Shown: one piece after another, positions 12,210 to 24,800 of the stretch
Numbering within the stretch: the stretch's first letter is position 1
Layout of the letters: every line of letters starts with the position of its first letter
Origin: Amoebophrya sp. A120
Taxonomy: Eukaryota; Sar; Dinophyceae; Syndiniales; Amoebophryaceae
Reading direction: 5' to 3'
DNA length: 64,000 nt
Assembly: GCA_905178155.1 (NCBI GenBank)
Contig: CAJINV010000007.1
Location: 1,581,341-1,645,340 of the forward strand
Program-made: the position numbers and the translations under genes
Notes under the pieces: generated by a model
Seen by the model: the letters and a program-made list of their open reading frames with translations, nothing else
Told to the model about the DNA's origin: nothing
Database searches by the model: none

Positions 12210-12662
12210 ATGGATCGAGAAGCGTTCATTTTGCTGGTAGATGTTACAGTAATTGTGATCCTTTTTTTCATCTTATTGATTATTGTGCAATCCTGTGTAA
12301 ATACCAAGATCTTCTCGGAATCTTTACCCGGAGCCATCTCCGGAGCTCTTTGTTTCGCGAAGAACCGCAGCGGCGTCGCAGGTACGGCTTCACCTATGGA
12401 TGCTGCACCAGAGAAGAATGCCACTGCTCATCGTGCTGCGACGACGCATCAGTCAGAGGTGTTGACAAGGAACAATGATATTGGTATTGCTGTAACGTCG
12501 AAAGGCTCAACAGCTTCTCGACGAGGCGTTAGCGCTGGTTCATCTTCGTTCACAAAAAAATACAATAGTCCGCCCGTGTCAGGTCGAAATAACTGCAACA
12601 AGATAAAAATTGCTCCAGAAGAGGGTGAAGCTGTTGCAGTTGTGGTTAGCACTATTACTTAG
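12210..12662 (+). CDS. Small putative membrane protein
   Basis: A 150-codon ORF starts at an ATG (12210) and ends in TAG. Residues about 7-30 form one strongly hydrophobic segment (ILLVDVTVIVILFFILLIIV) followed by a Ser-, Ala- and Lys-rich tail. This would give a short luminal N-terminus and a long soluble tail, or an uncleaved signal anchor. It lies 166 bp upstream of the ankyrin-HDAC start on the same strand. No family is recognised. The ORF could be real or chance; the clean ATG and the hydrophobic segment are the only support. Confidence 0.4.
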   Translation: MDREAFILLVDVTVIVILFFILLIIVQSCVNTKIFSESLPGAISGALCFAKNRSGVAGTASPMDAAPEKNATAHRAATTHQSEVLTRNNDIGIAVTSKGSTASRRGVSAGSSSFTKKYNSPPVSGRNNCNKIKIAPEEGEAVAVVVSTIT

Positions 12663-12828
12663 AGGCCTTTGCTGCGTTTATTTTTGTCTTGCTCATCGCT
12701 AGGGTTTGGTGTACAGTTCTGGTTTTATCTCGGAAGAAAGAACGTAGACCTTATTTCTCCACACGCCTCATCCTGGTCATAAAGTTCAAGTACTTAGTTT
12801 TAATATTTTCTACTGCTAAGAAAGCACC

Positions 12829-15800
12829 ATGAGTTCCGCCTCCGAAGACGATGAGTCTGCCCTTTTCGGGAGCGCCCCGGCCAACAGTTCCTCACCCGCC
12901 GAGGATGTAGTTGACCCTGCGAAGCAAGAGGCGCAGAAGAGAAAAAGCACCGGTTCATCATCCGCACGGGCCCGCCAAGAAAACGAAAAGAAGCAGAACA
13001 GTATGAAGAAAAGCGGGGACCAGGTTCATTTGCAGGGTGCTAGCAGCAGCTCAACCGGAACGGGTGGGGAGCAGCATCAATCCGGCGCTGCTCCAGCACG
13101 AGGGGTAGATGTTGGAACTACAAATGTTAATGCAGATCATAAAGCGCAGTTCCAGCAGCAAGCGGCAGAAAAACTTCTGTGGCTCGACGGCGAAGAATAT
13201 AACAGCGAGGACGATTACGATAGCGAAATTTTGATGTTGACTCAGAAGGCCGCCGAAAAGCTAATACGGACAATGCGTGATACAAGGCTTCTATTTCTGT
13301 AGTTTGTTAAAGTATACGTAGTACGTCTAAGTAGAGGGGGCCGCTAAGCCTTTGCCTCCCTCTTTGCATCAGTAGGTACGAAGGAGCGACTTATTTGAGG
13401 CGATTGCGAACGCGAAAAATCTGGTTGTTTTGTCAATTCTGAACGTGAAGACCATGAACTGGTGCGCAGTTCATCATCTTTTTCTCACAAAGCACGACGA
13501 AGAGACGCCCTGTCCCTAGCTTGCGCGCCCTTTCGAAAATTCTCAGTCGACTCAAAATTTCGCTGGGATAAGGATGAAACGTACGAGGACGATAGTTCCG
13601 AGGAGGACTCAGAGGCCGGCGCTTTCCGTACTATATTCTGATTGTACCTGCTCCTACGGAGTCACAAATTAGGATTTTTGATGGCCGAACCATGATTTGT
13701 GTTTGTCATGATGAAAACGAACATGTACGAATTTGAATCAGCAAGAGTAGAAATGCAAATGTGGTGCTTCATATCCAGATGCATACATTTTGCCAGCATG
13801 GCCAGCTGTTTTTTTGCAGCCTGTCGCGAAAAAAAATTACTCTGGCCAAGAGGGGGGCTTGTGTGAACGATGAATAAATGCTTCACAACCGAGATAAAGT
13901 TTGTTATCACAACTACAGACGTGCCTGCGGACGACGGCAGCGGCGCGCCCCCGCTTCCCGGCACTACGAACGGAGCAGGTGTCGATATGTGCAACCTTAG
14001 AGGGGCCGAGCGCTCCGACGGGGGCCATATTCAGTCGCGCATCCCTCCGCGGTGGATTCAAACAACAGGGGCGCCGCGGCCGCCTATCTGGAAGAAGGCC
14101 AGCTGTTTGCGGAAAGAGTGGCCCTGCGCCCGCGCGACGCAGTCCCCATGCGGTCGGGCGCCTGGAAAAGGGGCAGCCTTTGGCCTTCCTTGCCGTGCGC
14201 TTCGCGTTTTCGCTTCTTCCTGTGGACACTGGCCAAGCTTGCGCGGTCTCTACCAGGGCAGGAAGCGGGCCTTCTTGCACCCACCACCAGAAGGCCGGCC
14301 CGGGCGTCACCTGTTGCGATCTGCTCCCCTGACAGGGCAAATCCGGAAGCCCGATGTTGGAGATTTGGCCCCCTCCAAACGCCGTCACGGATGGCCGCGA
14401 TTTTTGTGAATACCAAAGTCAAACCCCATCTGAAATTGGTATTCACTGCAAATCGCGACTTTGGTATTCAGCGCCAATTGACCCCCCTCTCTTGGGGACA
14501 ATCTTGCACAGCTGAATACCAAAGCCATACGGAAAACATGCGTCCGAGACCCCCACCGCCTGTGAATGTTACTCCGCGACCACAGATATTGCTTCCCGCT
14601 CAAAAATGCAGCGACGCATTGCCGTGGGCGGAGGCTGCAGCGCATGTCTAGACCGCCTCTTTTCAGCTGCGCAGCTGCTGGGTGAGGTGCAGGTGGGGCG
14701 GCCCGACAATCAGGCAACCAGGTACCGCCCCGCAGGGTGTTCCGGTCTCGTCGGCACTAAATTCGCCGGAGGCACAGGACCCTCGTGCCGGCGGCGCGGC
14801 CAAGCCGATAACAGCTGACAAGGACAAGCCGGGAGGCGCCTGTCACCCATAAAAAAAGCCTCAAGCCAGGCGCTTGCCATTTTCGGCTACCTACCGCCGC
14901 CACACGCCCGCGCCAATCCTTGCGTTGCCGGTCGTCACCGTGTGGCGGGCCTTGCAAATAGTACGGGGCTCATTGCGGCGCCCGGGGGCATTAGGTGGGA
15001 GGCGGACGGACAGGCTCCGCAGGCCGAGGCGTCTGCACGGGTGAACTGGGTGGGGGAAACATTTTTTGCGATTTTCGAATACGAATACCAATTTTCCCGC
15101 TATAACTACAGACGTGCCTGCGGACGACGGCAGCGGCGCGCCCCCGCTTCCCGGTACTACGAACGGCGCAGGTGTCGATATCCAAGAAAGCAACACCATC
15201 GCATCACATTCTTGCAAGTACAAGTAGTTTTGCATCAGAGATAATTTGTCGTGCGTAACAAGAAAATTTTCCTGTACTATTGCAGAAAGGAAACCCTCCA
15301 GAAACACTAGAGAAATCACGGATGTTGCAAAGAGAAGATTGTCTACGATGCGTATCTATGCCTTTCACATGGGAAAAATTTTGTGTAGGGCAAAAATGCG
15401 CAAGAATGATTGTGTGGGTGGTGTTTTTTGCTTGAATAGTCCTCGACCAGGAGCGAGACCCCGAGGACGTGCTTTTCCGACGTCACGACGCTTCCTCTCC
15501 TTACGAGCGCGCGAAGGCAGAATGGCACCGGAGAGAGGAAATGGGCATGGGCGCGCGGCCGTTGCTGCACTACGCGGTCTTTGCGGCCAAAAATCTAGAG
15601 GACTTCCGGGAAAAGACCAAGTTTTTGCAGCATTTGGACGAAGACGCTTTGTCGACCGTGCTCGCCCACCAAGACCCACTGAACAGAACCGCCCTGCACT
15701 GCGCCTGCATCGCTGGCAAACCCGAATTCGTATTGCTGCGCATTTTTTCAACACGCACGTTTTCTTGATTTTGACACTGCGATATTGGATGAACTGAGAA

Positions 15801-18800
15801 ACATATAAACTGACGCGTTCAAGAAATTAGGTTTCTTTATTCTGAGCAGAATAAAAAACCTCAATCCGAGTCCCAGCTCGACAGAATCTGAATCAAAGGC
15901 ACAGCTGCTGCACCACGCGGACAAGCTGTAACCGCAATGTGTATTTTCAACCGAGGCATACTGCCTGCTGGTGGTCGTGCGCAAGAAATCAGTACATGAG
16001 AAGTCTCAATCTTTGTCGTGCGATTCTTCAGGTTGCGCTAATATATCACTACGAATACAACAAAAGAAAAGGGAAAAGCGTAAAACACGACTCCCTGCTC
16101 TGTCTATTTCTCACCAGGTCAAGGCCATTCTGTGGGACCTCGCTCCGAATAATAGCACGCGGGAAAAACTTCTGAGCCAGCGGTTTTTTACCCGTTCTCT
16201 GTTTTCAGTGTGTTTTGCCCCAGTGCCTCTCTGACATTCTCCGCCCGGCCCTCTTTCTGGCGGCGGCGCTTTCGTTCTGCTTGGAGCCTCACGCGCCGTT
16301 TGAGTGCGGCGAGCCGCGATGCGTTGACGGCCAGCCAAAGGTCTTGGATTTGCATCCGAGCAACCATGAGGGCAAGTGCCGGCCTCCCGGGAAATAGCCT
16401 CTGGGGGTCGTCCTTGGGGGTTCAAGAATGGGGTATCCGACATTTTGCTCCGATGCATTTTTCTCCATCGTGATTCGCTTCAGAAAAAAACGCATCGGAG
16501 CAGTTTTTGTCGAGGTTCTTGTTAGATGTATTGGACAACATTGGATCTCGTTGAATCTGCTCTGATGGAGACAGGGATGTGTTTTTCGGATCGAAGCCCT
16601 GGGCCTTGAGTGCCTTTGGACCGCTAACGAACCTGAAGAGGTCCATCAGGAGGGCAACCCACGCGAGCTGGGGGGCATTGCTCTCAGCTTTGGTGACGAA
16701 ATCGAGGAAAACAATTCAGAGATCCCTGATCCGGAAAACGCATCCGTGTCTCCATCCGAGCAAAGTGCATCACCAGCAAACTTGCTCCGCTACGGTTTTC
16801 TTTTACGGAGGCACGGGTGTGCTTTTCGGATCAGAGATTCGAGCAAGCAAAGTAGCGAACTTGCTCCAGTGCCTTCTTTACTGCTTCGCTCTTTGTAAGA
16901 CGGCTTGGTCTCTCTCCAAATGCATCAGAGCAACCTCGTGTCTGATTATAGTGCGCGCGCCAATGTCTTCAGGGCGGGTAGGTTTTTCGCACTGTGTGGA
17001 CCTGATGCGGAGAGGCGGGGAATTGCATCGGAGCAAACTTCCAAAAACCTGCTGCAACAACCCCTTCCGAGGCCCTTTTCGTGCTTATCAGCCCAAGCAG
17101 GTCAAATTGTCTTCGAGCTCCCACATTTTGCGCAGATGCTGGCGCGGATGAAAATTTTACACCTTTAACACCAGGTCAAGGCCATTCTGTGGGATCTCGC
17201 CCCGAACAATAGCACGCGGGAAAAACTTATCAAAGAAAAAAAGTTCGTCACGGTCACTCATGCGCATTGATTTTCGCAATACAAAACTTTCTGTCATGCG
17301 TAAAAATGCATCACAGCCACACTTCATAAGGGATTTCCCTAACGTTTCTGCAATACAGAGGAACGCTGTGATGCTAAAAAAATTTGTAATGCAAAGCCTG
17401 CAAGTTAATGACTGTGACAAACTTTTTTCTCTCCATAAAACTTCTGAGCCAGCGGTTTTTCACCCGTTCTACCGATCCAGGAGTCGAGAAGGGGGTTCCG
17501 GTATTACATTTGCACTTAAACTATGTTGAATTTATTTCTTTGGTTTTGCATCTTCATGCACTATTGCCACAAGCACATCATCCTGGTCAGTCACCAAATC
17601 AATGTGGTGAGCAACTGCTTTTACTTTTGTATGCAAAAATGATCCCATGGAATGATTTTTTTCGCCGAAGGACTACTTTCTTAATTTCTTGTAATTATTT
17701 ACGACAAAAACAACAACCACCGACAACATCTTCTATCAGCTGCTCCACATGGCTCTCTCTACGGCGGGCTTCAAAGAGTACGAAGACGCCGCCATCGAGA
17801 TCGTGAAGCACTTGCTCCGGGCCGCCGCAGAGGTCGACGCGTACACGATCGACCAGCGAAAGCAGTGGGCGGAAACGCAGAAACTGGAGACCGAGGCGGA
17901 AAAGGTACTATGTCAACATGATGGCGGAGACAACTTTTGCTTCATCGTTCTTGTGAGCACGAGTGATAAGTAGTTACAGATCGGAAGACCGTAGACCGGG
18001 AAGACGAAGAAAGCAGGATTTTTAGTTCTTGCATCAATTTGAGGTACTAGTTCTGCAGCGAGCTAAAAGAAGCAAAAACAAAATTTTCGTCTTCTCATTG
18101 GTAAAATCACAGGCCGCCGTGGAGAGCCTTGTTCAACACCAGCACTCGGGCTCTGGAACCTCGGGAGGGACAGCAGCTCCGAGGCGAAACACTTCAGAAA
18201 ACAAAAAAGCGAACAAAGCCAGCACCGAGGACATCGTCACCACAGGCGGCGCCGACTTGGTCAACAGTACAACTAGCTCCTCGGGTGACAAGAAGAACAA
18301 ACAAAGTGGCGCGCCGCTGCCGCAACTTTCAACTACTGAGAAGATGATGGCTGTGAAAAAATCCAATCCCTCTACTGCAAGTAGTATGAAAAGCAAGAAA
18401 GAACAAATCGTGGCTATTAACGAGGACACCGACGGAAATGTCGTTGAGGTGGCGGAGGTGGACGAAGACATGCTCAGCGGCAGCGACGCCGGGGAAGAAC
18501 TCTTTTACGAGGACGAGCACCCGTGCCGACCGGACATTCTGTTCGCCGTGGACGCGCAGCGGCAGACGGCGCTGCATCTGGCCTGCGACATTGGCAGCGC
18601 CAAGGCGGTCAAGCTCCTGCTACGCGAGGGCCTGGACCCGCTGGACTGCGACAAGGCAAACTTATCACACGCAAAAAAGTGATGTTACAGTTCTGTGCAC
18701 ATTTGATGATGTTCTAACTTCAGCAACACAAACTTACTTGTTTCTCTGCATCACAAAGAATATAAAAGTTGGGACACGACTTTTGCAGTAAAGAAGATCC

Positions 18801-21800
18801 GAAGGACATCAACAAACACGTGTGTTGCAACGAGGGTCGGCCACCCGAGGAGCCTGTCCGATCGATGACAGACCTTGTCTATATATAATCTCGCTTGGTG
18901 GTCTGCTTTCTGCATGACCACAAAAATGCGTCACTACAACACCTACACTTTTTTTTCGTGGGATACAGCTGCATGCCTATCCACTACGCGATCGACCGGC
19001 AGTGTGTAGAAACGTTTGACACGATCGCGTATGGATTGCAAATATGTCTGGGTCTGGAAGAGTCGGGGCTTGTCATGCACATTTTGCATGACCCGTGAGG
19101 TCTGTGATGCTGGTGCTAGCATCACAGATTTTTTGAGAGTTTCTTGATGCTAATTACGCATGAGAAATACCCTCTCCGCGTGCCAAGAAGTGACTCCTCT
19201 TGCTGCTCATGCAACACAGATACTTTTAGAATCCGCAGTAGACAGCATTACAAGTTGCACTCTTCCAGACCTCCAGGGATATTTGCAATCCATACCGCGT
19301 CCGTCACCCCCCTGGAGTACATCGACATGTACAAGATGCCGAAGGGGTTCGGAGCCATTTTTGAGGAGTACAAGAAGCAGGGAACAAGGAACGACATCAA
19401 CAAAACAGCGCCTGGGGTAGTTCTTGGCGCTGGCGGCGCAGCGACTTCATCTCGGAGTCAGAAGATCGACCAGACAGCAAAGAGTAGGAATGTAGATGGA
19501 AGTCCAGATCATGAGGAAAAAATACCAACTGACGCCGATGAAAATAACGAAAAGGAAACGAAGACAAAAAAGAAACCTTCGGAGAAAAAGGAGAATAAAA
19601 CATCTACCCTTAACAACGGTAGTACGACAACTGCGAAAATAATATCCGCGGCCACTAGTAATAAATCCAGTGGAGGTCATGTCGATGTTGGAAGTAGAGC
19701 ACATATTAACTCGGGCCGCGACCAAGGAGTACAACTAGATCAGGACGTAGAGACCGCACAGGCCGTGGCCGGCCAGGAGAACAAGAAAACCAAAACGTCG
19801 CCAAAGAAAAACAACTCGTCCAGCAAGAAAAGGACTTCGTCCTTGGCCGAAATTCTCGGGAGAACAACGCAGGAAAACAAAATTCAGTCGACAGCAAATG
19901 ATGAAAACAAAGATGACAACATCAAGAGGACAACTGCTGGTGCAACAACATCGCCCGCTCGAGCAACAAGTGGAAGGGCAGATGATCTTTATCAGGGGGT
20001 GTTGAAACCCAGCAATTCCCTTGTTGTGCAGGAAGATGAAGGTGACAGTGAAGACAATGACAAGCTGAACACTTTTCAAAAAACAAGCGGTAGTGCTGTA
20101 AACGGTGCTAAGCGTCCCCCGGCACTGCACCTTCCGGCGCCGACCAGCGGGAAGAGCATCAAAAGCGGGGTCGCTAAAAGTAGCTCGTCCAGCCCCGATG
20201 GCTCAGAGGAGGACGAGGACGGTATCAAAATGAAAAATCCCCCCTCCACCCCGTATAGTATTCAAAACGAAGCTTCTGATGCAGGAGGTGGAGTCATTTG
20301 CGTTTATACAAATTACCGGTGTCTTGCAGTGAGAGACAGACTGTGGTCAGATTCTCACGCTCGCCAGGGGCGTTTGGGTCCTCTCGGTGATTAGCATGGC
20401 AAACGACTGCCCTGGTTTGCGCCCAGCAGTCGAGGATGACAAGTCGCCTCTACATTGGGGCGGAAGCCTCTACTGCACTCGTCTTCTTGCAAGACCAAGC
20501 TGATTTGTGGTCACAGATTTATTGCATCGCGAGTTTGATATTTTCGCTTGAGCATGCGGGAAGATGAGAGGGGGTTTTTCCTTAGGATAAAAGAAGATGG
20601 CGTGTCCTTCGATATAGACGAAGAGGACGTGGAGATGGTCGACGTGACGAGGCGTAGACACCAGAACAAAAACGAGTTTTCGGACGGAGAAAATCACGCA
20701 GACAGCGACAACGACTCCGGGAGTGAAGATGAGTCCGATTCGGGCGACTACTCGGATGAGGAGTCCTCGTCTTCGGTCCGCAATGCCGTGTTCAGCAAAT
20801 CGCTCTCGCCCGACCATACTAGCTCCGGCGCCGGAGGGGGCGGAATGTTGAACCTGCTGCAACGGCGGTCCCCCGTCCACCCGGCCTTCCGCTGTGTGGA
20901 CCGGTCCAACTGGCGCTTCCTGAAGCTGATCAAGGCCTACCGAGGGATCCCCGAGGAAATTGCGTTATCCAGGAAAAAAACTGCGTGAGTGTTATAACTG
21001 TGATGTACGGAAGAGGAAGAGCAGCATCACAAATTCGTCTGGCATTTATACGGAAAAAACGGCCTCTCGTGCGCAGCTAGTATGTTGTAAAAGCACCTAT
21101 CAAGTTGTGTTGCTTTGAGATTGACGCATGTATTCCAGCTTGACAATTGCATTAACTGTTTTGCATTTTCTGCATCACAGACTCACACTTACACACTTTT
21201 TTTTTGCATATGCGTTCGTGCTGAAGCACTACGCCGACGTCACGTTTGACAATCGAAAAAAAGTTGAAGAAGCCTTGAACGACGAGACGGTGCAGGAGCT
21301 GCCTCACGACATATGCATTGAACAAAAGTACTACCGTACTAGCACTAGCTACTAGGGGAAATCGCATATACAAATTCGGTCAGCATGAGAATCGGAAGTT
21401 GTGATGCGGAAATACGCTTGAGACACAGGTTTGTAATGCATGATTGCAAACTTAAAGTTAATAAACTATAGCTAGTTTTTATAGTTCTAGTACGAGTGCG
21501 CTACTTTTGTGATGCATACGAAAAACTCTTCGACCACTTTCGCAACGTCGTAGGGAAAGACTTCTGGGAAGAACTTATCGCATGAGTAAAAGCCTCCCCA
21601 CGAAAACCCCAGAGTTGTCATGCGAATCTGCATGCCTAAAATGTTTGTTTCTCATGTGGAGGCGCCACGTTGAGAATGAGGAGCCACGTTTCGAATGCTA
21701 TTGCTATCTGGGAATGCTAAAAGTAGAATCACAATAAGATGGCCGATAATTAGGTGTGCCGCAGCTGCGCTAGTAGTTGTTGAACAGTACTTATTTTTAC

Positions 21801-24800
21801 ACTGCGAACGCAACCGACAACTTTTCATGCGCAACAGGCAAAGCTTGTTGGTTTGTGTACTAGCAAAGGGACCACGACTTCTCCGGGGTGGAGGAGATGT
21901 TTTTGCACAGGATAGAAGTGTGTCTGCGCAGCGAGGGAGACGTTGTTGCAGACTCGGACAGCGACGTGGACATGGTTGACGGTCGTGAGAACCATAAGAG
22001 CGGGCTGAACAACATAAGGAGCAACAATAGAATCAAAACGAAAGAACATCAGCAGGACGACAGGCCGACTGCCTCTTCCAGCTCTGCTGCTGGCCAGATA
22101 ATATACGGTGCGCGGCAAATCTTTAATCCCGAAAGCGTCAGGGCCGCGAAAGCCAGTCTCGCCGCGAAAAAGGCTGCGCACAATGCCGGCGGCAATTCGA
22201 GCAACACCAACGCGTCGACGAACCCGGATCTGGCACAGGTTCCAAGTCCTGAGAAGGTAGCTAATATAATCGGAGGAGGGGTTGATGCAGCTCTACCTCT
22301 AGGAGGTGGGGCGGCACCTAGTACGGAACAACAAATGAATCATGTAGAACTACAAGGTGGCCAGCAAAATATGAAAACCGATGGTTGTCCTTCATCTACC
22401 TCTTCCTGGGAGGAACAGCCTCCAGCGAAGATGACCGCACGAAGCAGAAATGAATTGTTTATCGACCGGCAGCTGCACCTCGCGCACAAGGACGAGGCGC
22501 AAGCGCCCAACCGCACGTGGGTGGTGACGCACGAGCACTGCTACGGCCACGGCCAGATTCCGGGCGAGGACGAGGCCTTCCCCGAGAACGGGTACTTCGA
22601 CTGCGACGACCCCGGGCTGCGCGCCAAGGTGATCGGGCGCGTGATGGAGAACCCGCACCGGTTGGAGGTGCTGTGCGCGCCGGAGCCGAAGGGGTGTCTG
22701 CGGTCCAGCGAATTCAAGGAGAATTTGGTGGCCATGAAGGAGGACAGCCGGGACTGCCCAAGGGTCGACATGCTCCGCTGCCACGACGATTACTACCTGC
22801 AAAATTTGGAGACTACCGTGCAGCGGTGCGTCGCGAAGCCCGACATGATGGAGCGGCAGTTTTTCGCGCGCCACGGGAACGACCCCAGGTTGAAGGAGTA
22901 CATCTCCCAGTTTCGCGAGTCCCAGAAGCGACGAACCGCCGGCGACGTTTTGACGCTGGACAAGGGGGACACGAAGGTGACGCAATTCAGCTACCAGGCG
23001 GCGCGCAAGGCCGCGGGGTGCGTGCTCGAGGCCGTGGACCTGATCATGTCGGGGAAGGCCGACAACGCGTTCTGCGCGGTGCGGCCCCCGGGGCACCACA
23101 TGGGCCCGCGCGGCGCCGTGGACGCCAGCGACTTGGCCGACGATCCGGAGGGGAGTCAGGGGTTCTGTCTGCTCAACAACGTGGCCATCGGGGCCGCCTA
23201 CGCCCGGTGCTGCTACCGCCAGGACGTGAAGCGCGTCGCCATCGTCGACTTCGACGTGCACCATGGGAATGGGACGGAGGCAGTGGTATCTACTAGAGCT
23301 GATAGTCGTTTTTTCTGTATGTATGATCATGATGATAATCAGTGAATTATAAGATCATTGTTTAGAAGGGTTTACGGTGTTTGTTTGTTTCATTTCTTCG
23401 AAGCGCTATAGAAGCACTGACTCGCAACGGCGGACGAGTACTCACTGTTGTTCTGGAGGATGCTGAAACTAGATTGGGCGTAAAAAAAAACATCGAGGCT
23501 CTACTTCACGTTCATCGTTATCGTAGTTTTCGACGGCAGCTCTCGAAATAGTTGGAAGTATTCCAGCCTATCATCATGACCGTCCCGCCACGTTATATGT
23601 AGTGAGGTCATATAAATATATCAGTTGTCGGTGAACAAGTAGTTCTATCCCCCAAAAAATCTTCACACAGGTCCGCAACATCTGTCCCACCGGGCGGCGC
23701 GAGGCCTCGAAGTATTCCCGCGTGAGCACGCACTTCGGGGAGCAGATCACCCTGCACAGCAAGCCGCCCCGGTCCTCGAAGCCCTGGCTGGATCCGCAGT
23801 CCGATGCGAACGAGGTGTTCTTCGCCTCCATCCACGGCTTCGGCGGGGGCTTTTACCCGGGCACCGGCGAAACCGCGCACACCCGGCCGTCGCTGGATAG
23901 CCCCGAGGTGGTCAACATCGGGGTGCACGTCGCCCGGGACTCGACCCCCGGCGCGAACTCCACCACGTTCCGGGCAAACTGTGTCGAAAAGCTATTCCCG
24001 AAGCTGCGCCAGTTCCGCCCAGACATGCTGTTTATCAGGTATAAGGAAGATTAAGATGAAGATTTACAATTACAAGGCCGCAGTATGTGCTTCAGTTTAT
24101 TTTTGATTCAGAACTTTTGATTTCATTGCTTTTCTCCTGTGTCGAAATAAAAAATGTCATCCCGAAGACGTACCGTCCTCCTGCCCGTGCATAAAAAGAT
24201 GCCTCTCGACGTGTTGACGATGTCGGAGATCATCCTGCACAGGGTCGTGCGAGATTCATTTTCGCATGAGAAAGAATATTCCACTTCGGAGATGAACCTG
24301 AACCAAAGAAACGAATTGAAAAATTCTACTCAGTGCCGGTTTTGACGGGCACCGGGAGGACCTGATCGGGCAGTGCAATTACCGCTACGAAGACTTCACC
24401 TGGGTCACCGAACAGCTGATGTGCATCGCAAATTCCTGCAGCAAGGGCCGCGTTGTCTCCGTGTTAGAGGGGGGCTATAACACCAGGGCAGGTAAGTGCT
24501 ACTACGTTCTTGCACCACCGGAAAATTCTTCTTTGTTTCATCCACTTGGGAGGCTTGAAGTTTTGCGTGCCATGGTTACTTACACTGATTTGATAGTACT
24601 GAAATACTGCCGAATGAATCAACGCCTTCATGGGTATTAGTTCTCCACCTTCGAGATGAACGTCTGAAAAAATGTATCCATGTACTATCATGACAATGTA
24701 TATGTTTATGTTGTTTATATATAAGAAAATGGAAACTTCTATCCACGCAGGCTACCTCTCCCCTTTTGCCCGTTCCGTGCGGCAGCACGTCCGCGTTTTG

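Noticed and set aside
22517-23296. 259-residue plus-strand ORF in another frame of the HDAC exon
   Set aside because: Arg/Gly-rich shadow frame caused by high third-position GC.
22392-23330. 312-residue minus-strand ORF
   Set aside because: It is the antisense shadow of the GC-rich HDAC coding exon; the plus-strand frame contains all HDAC motifs.
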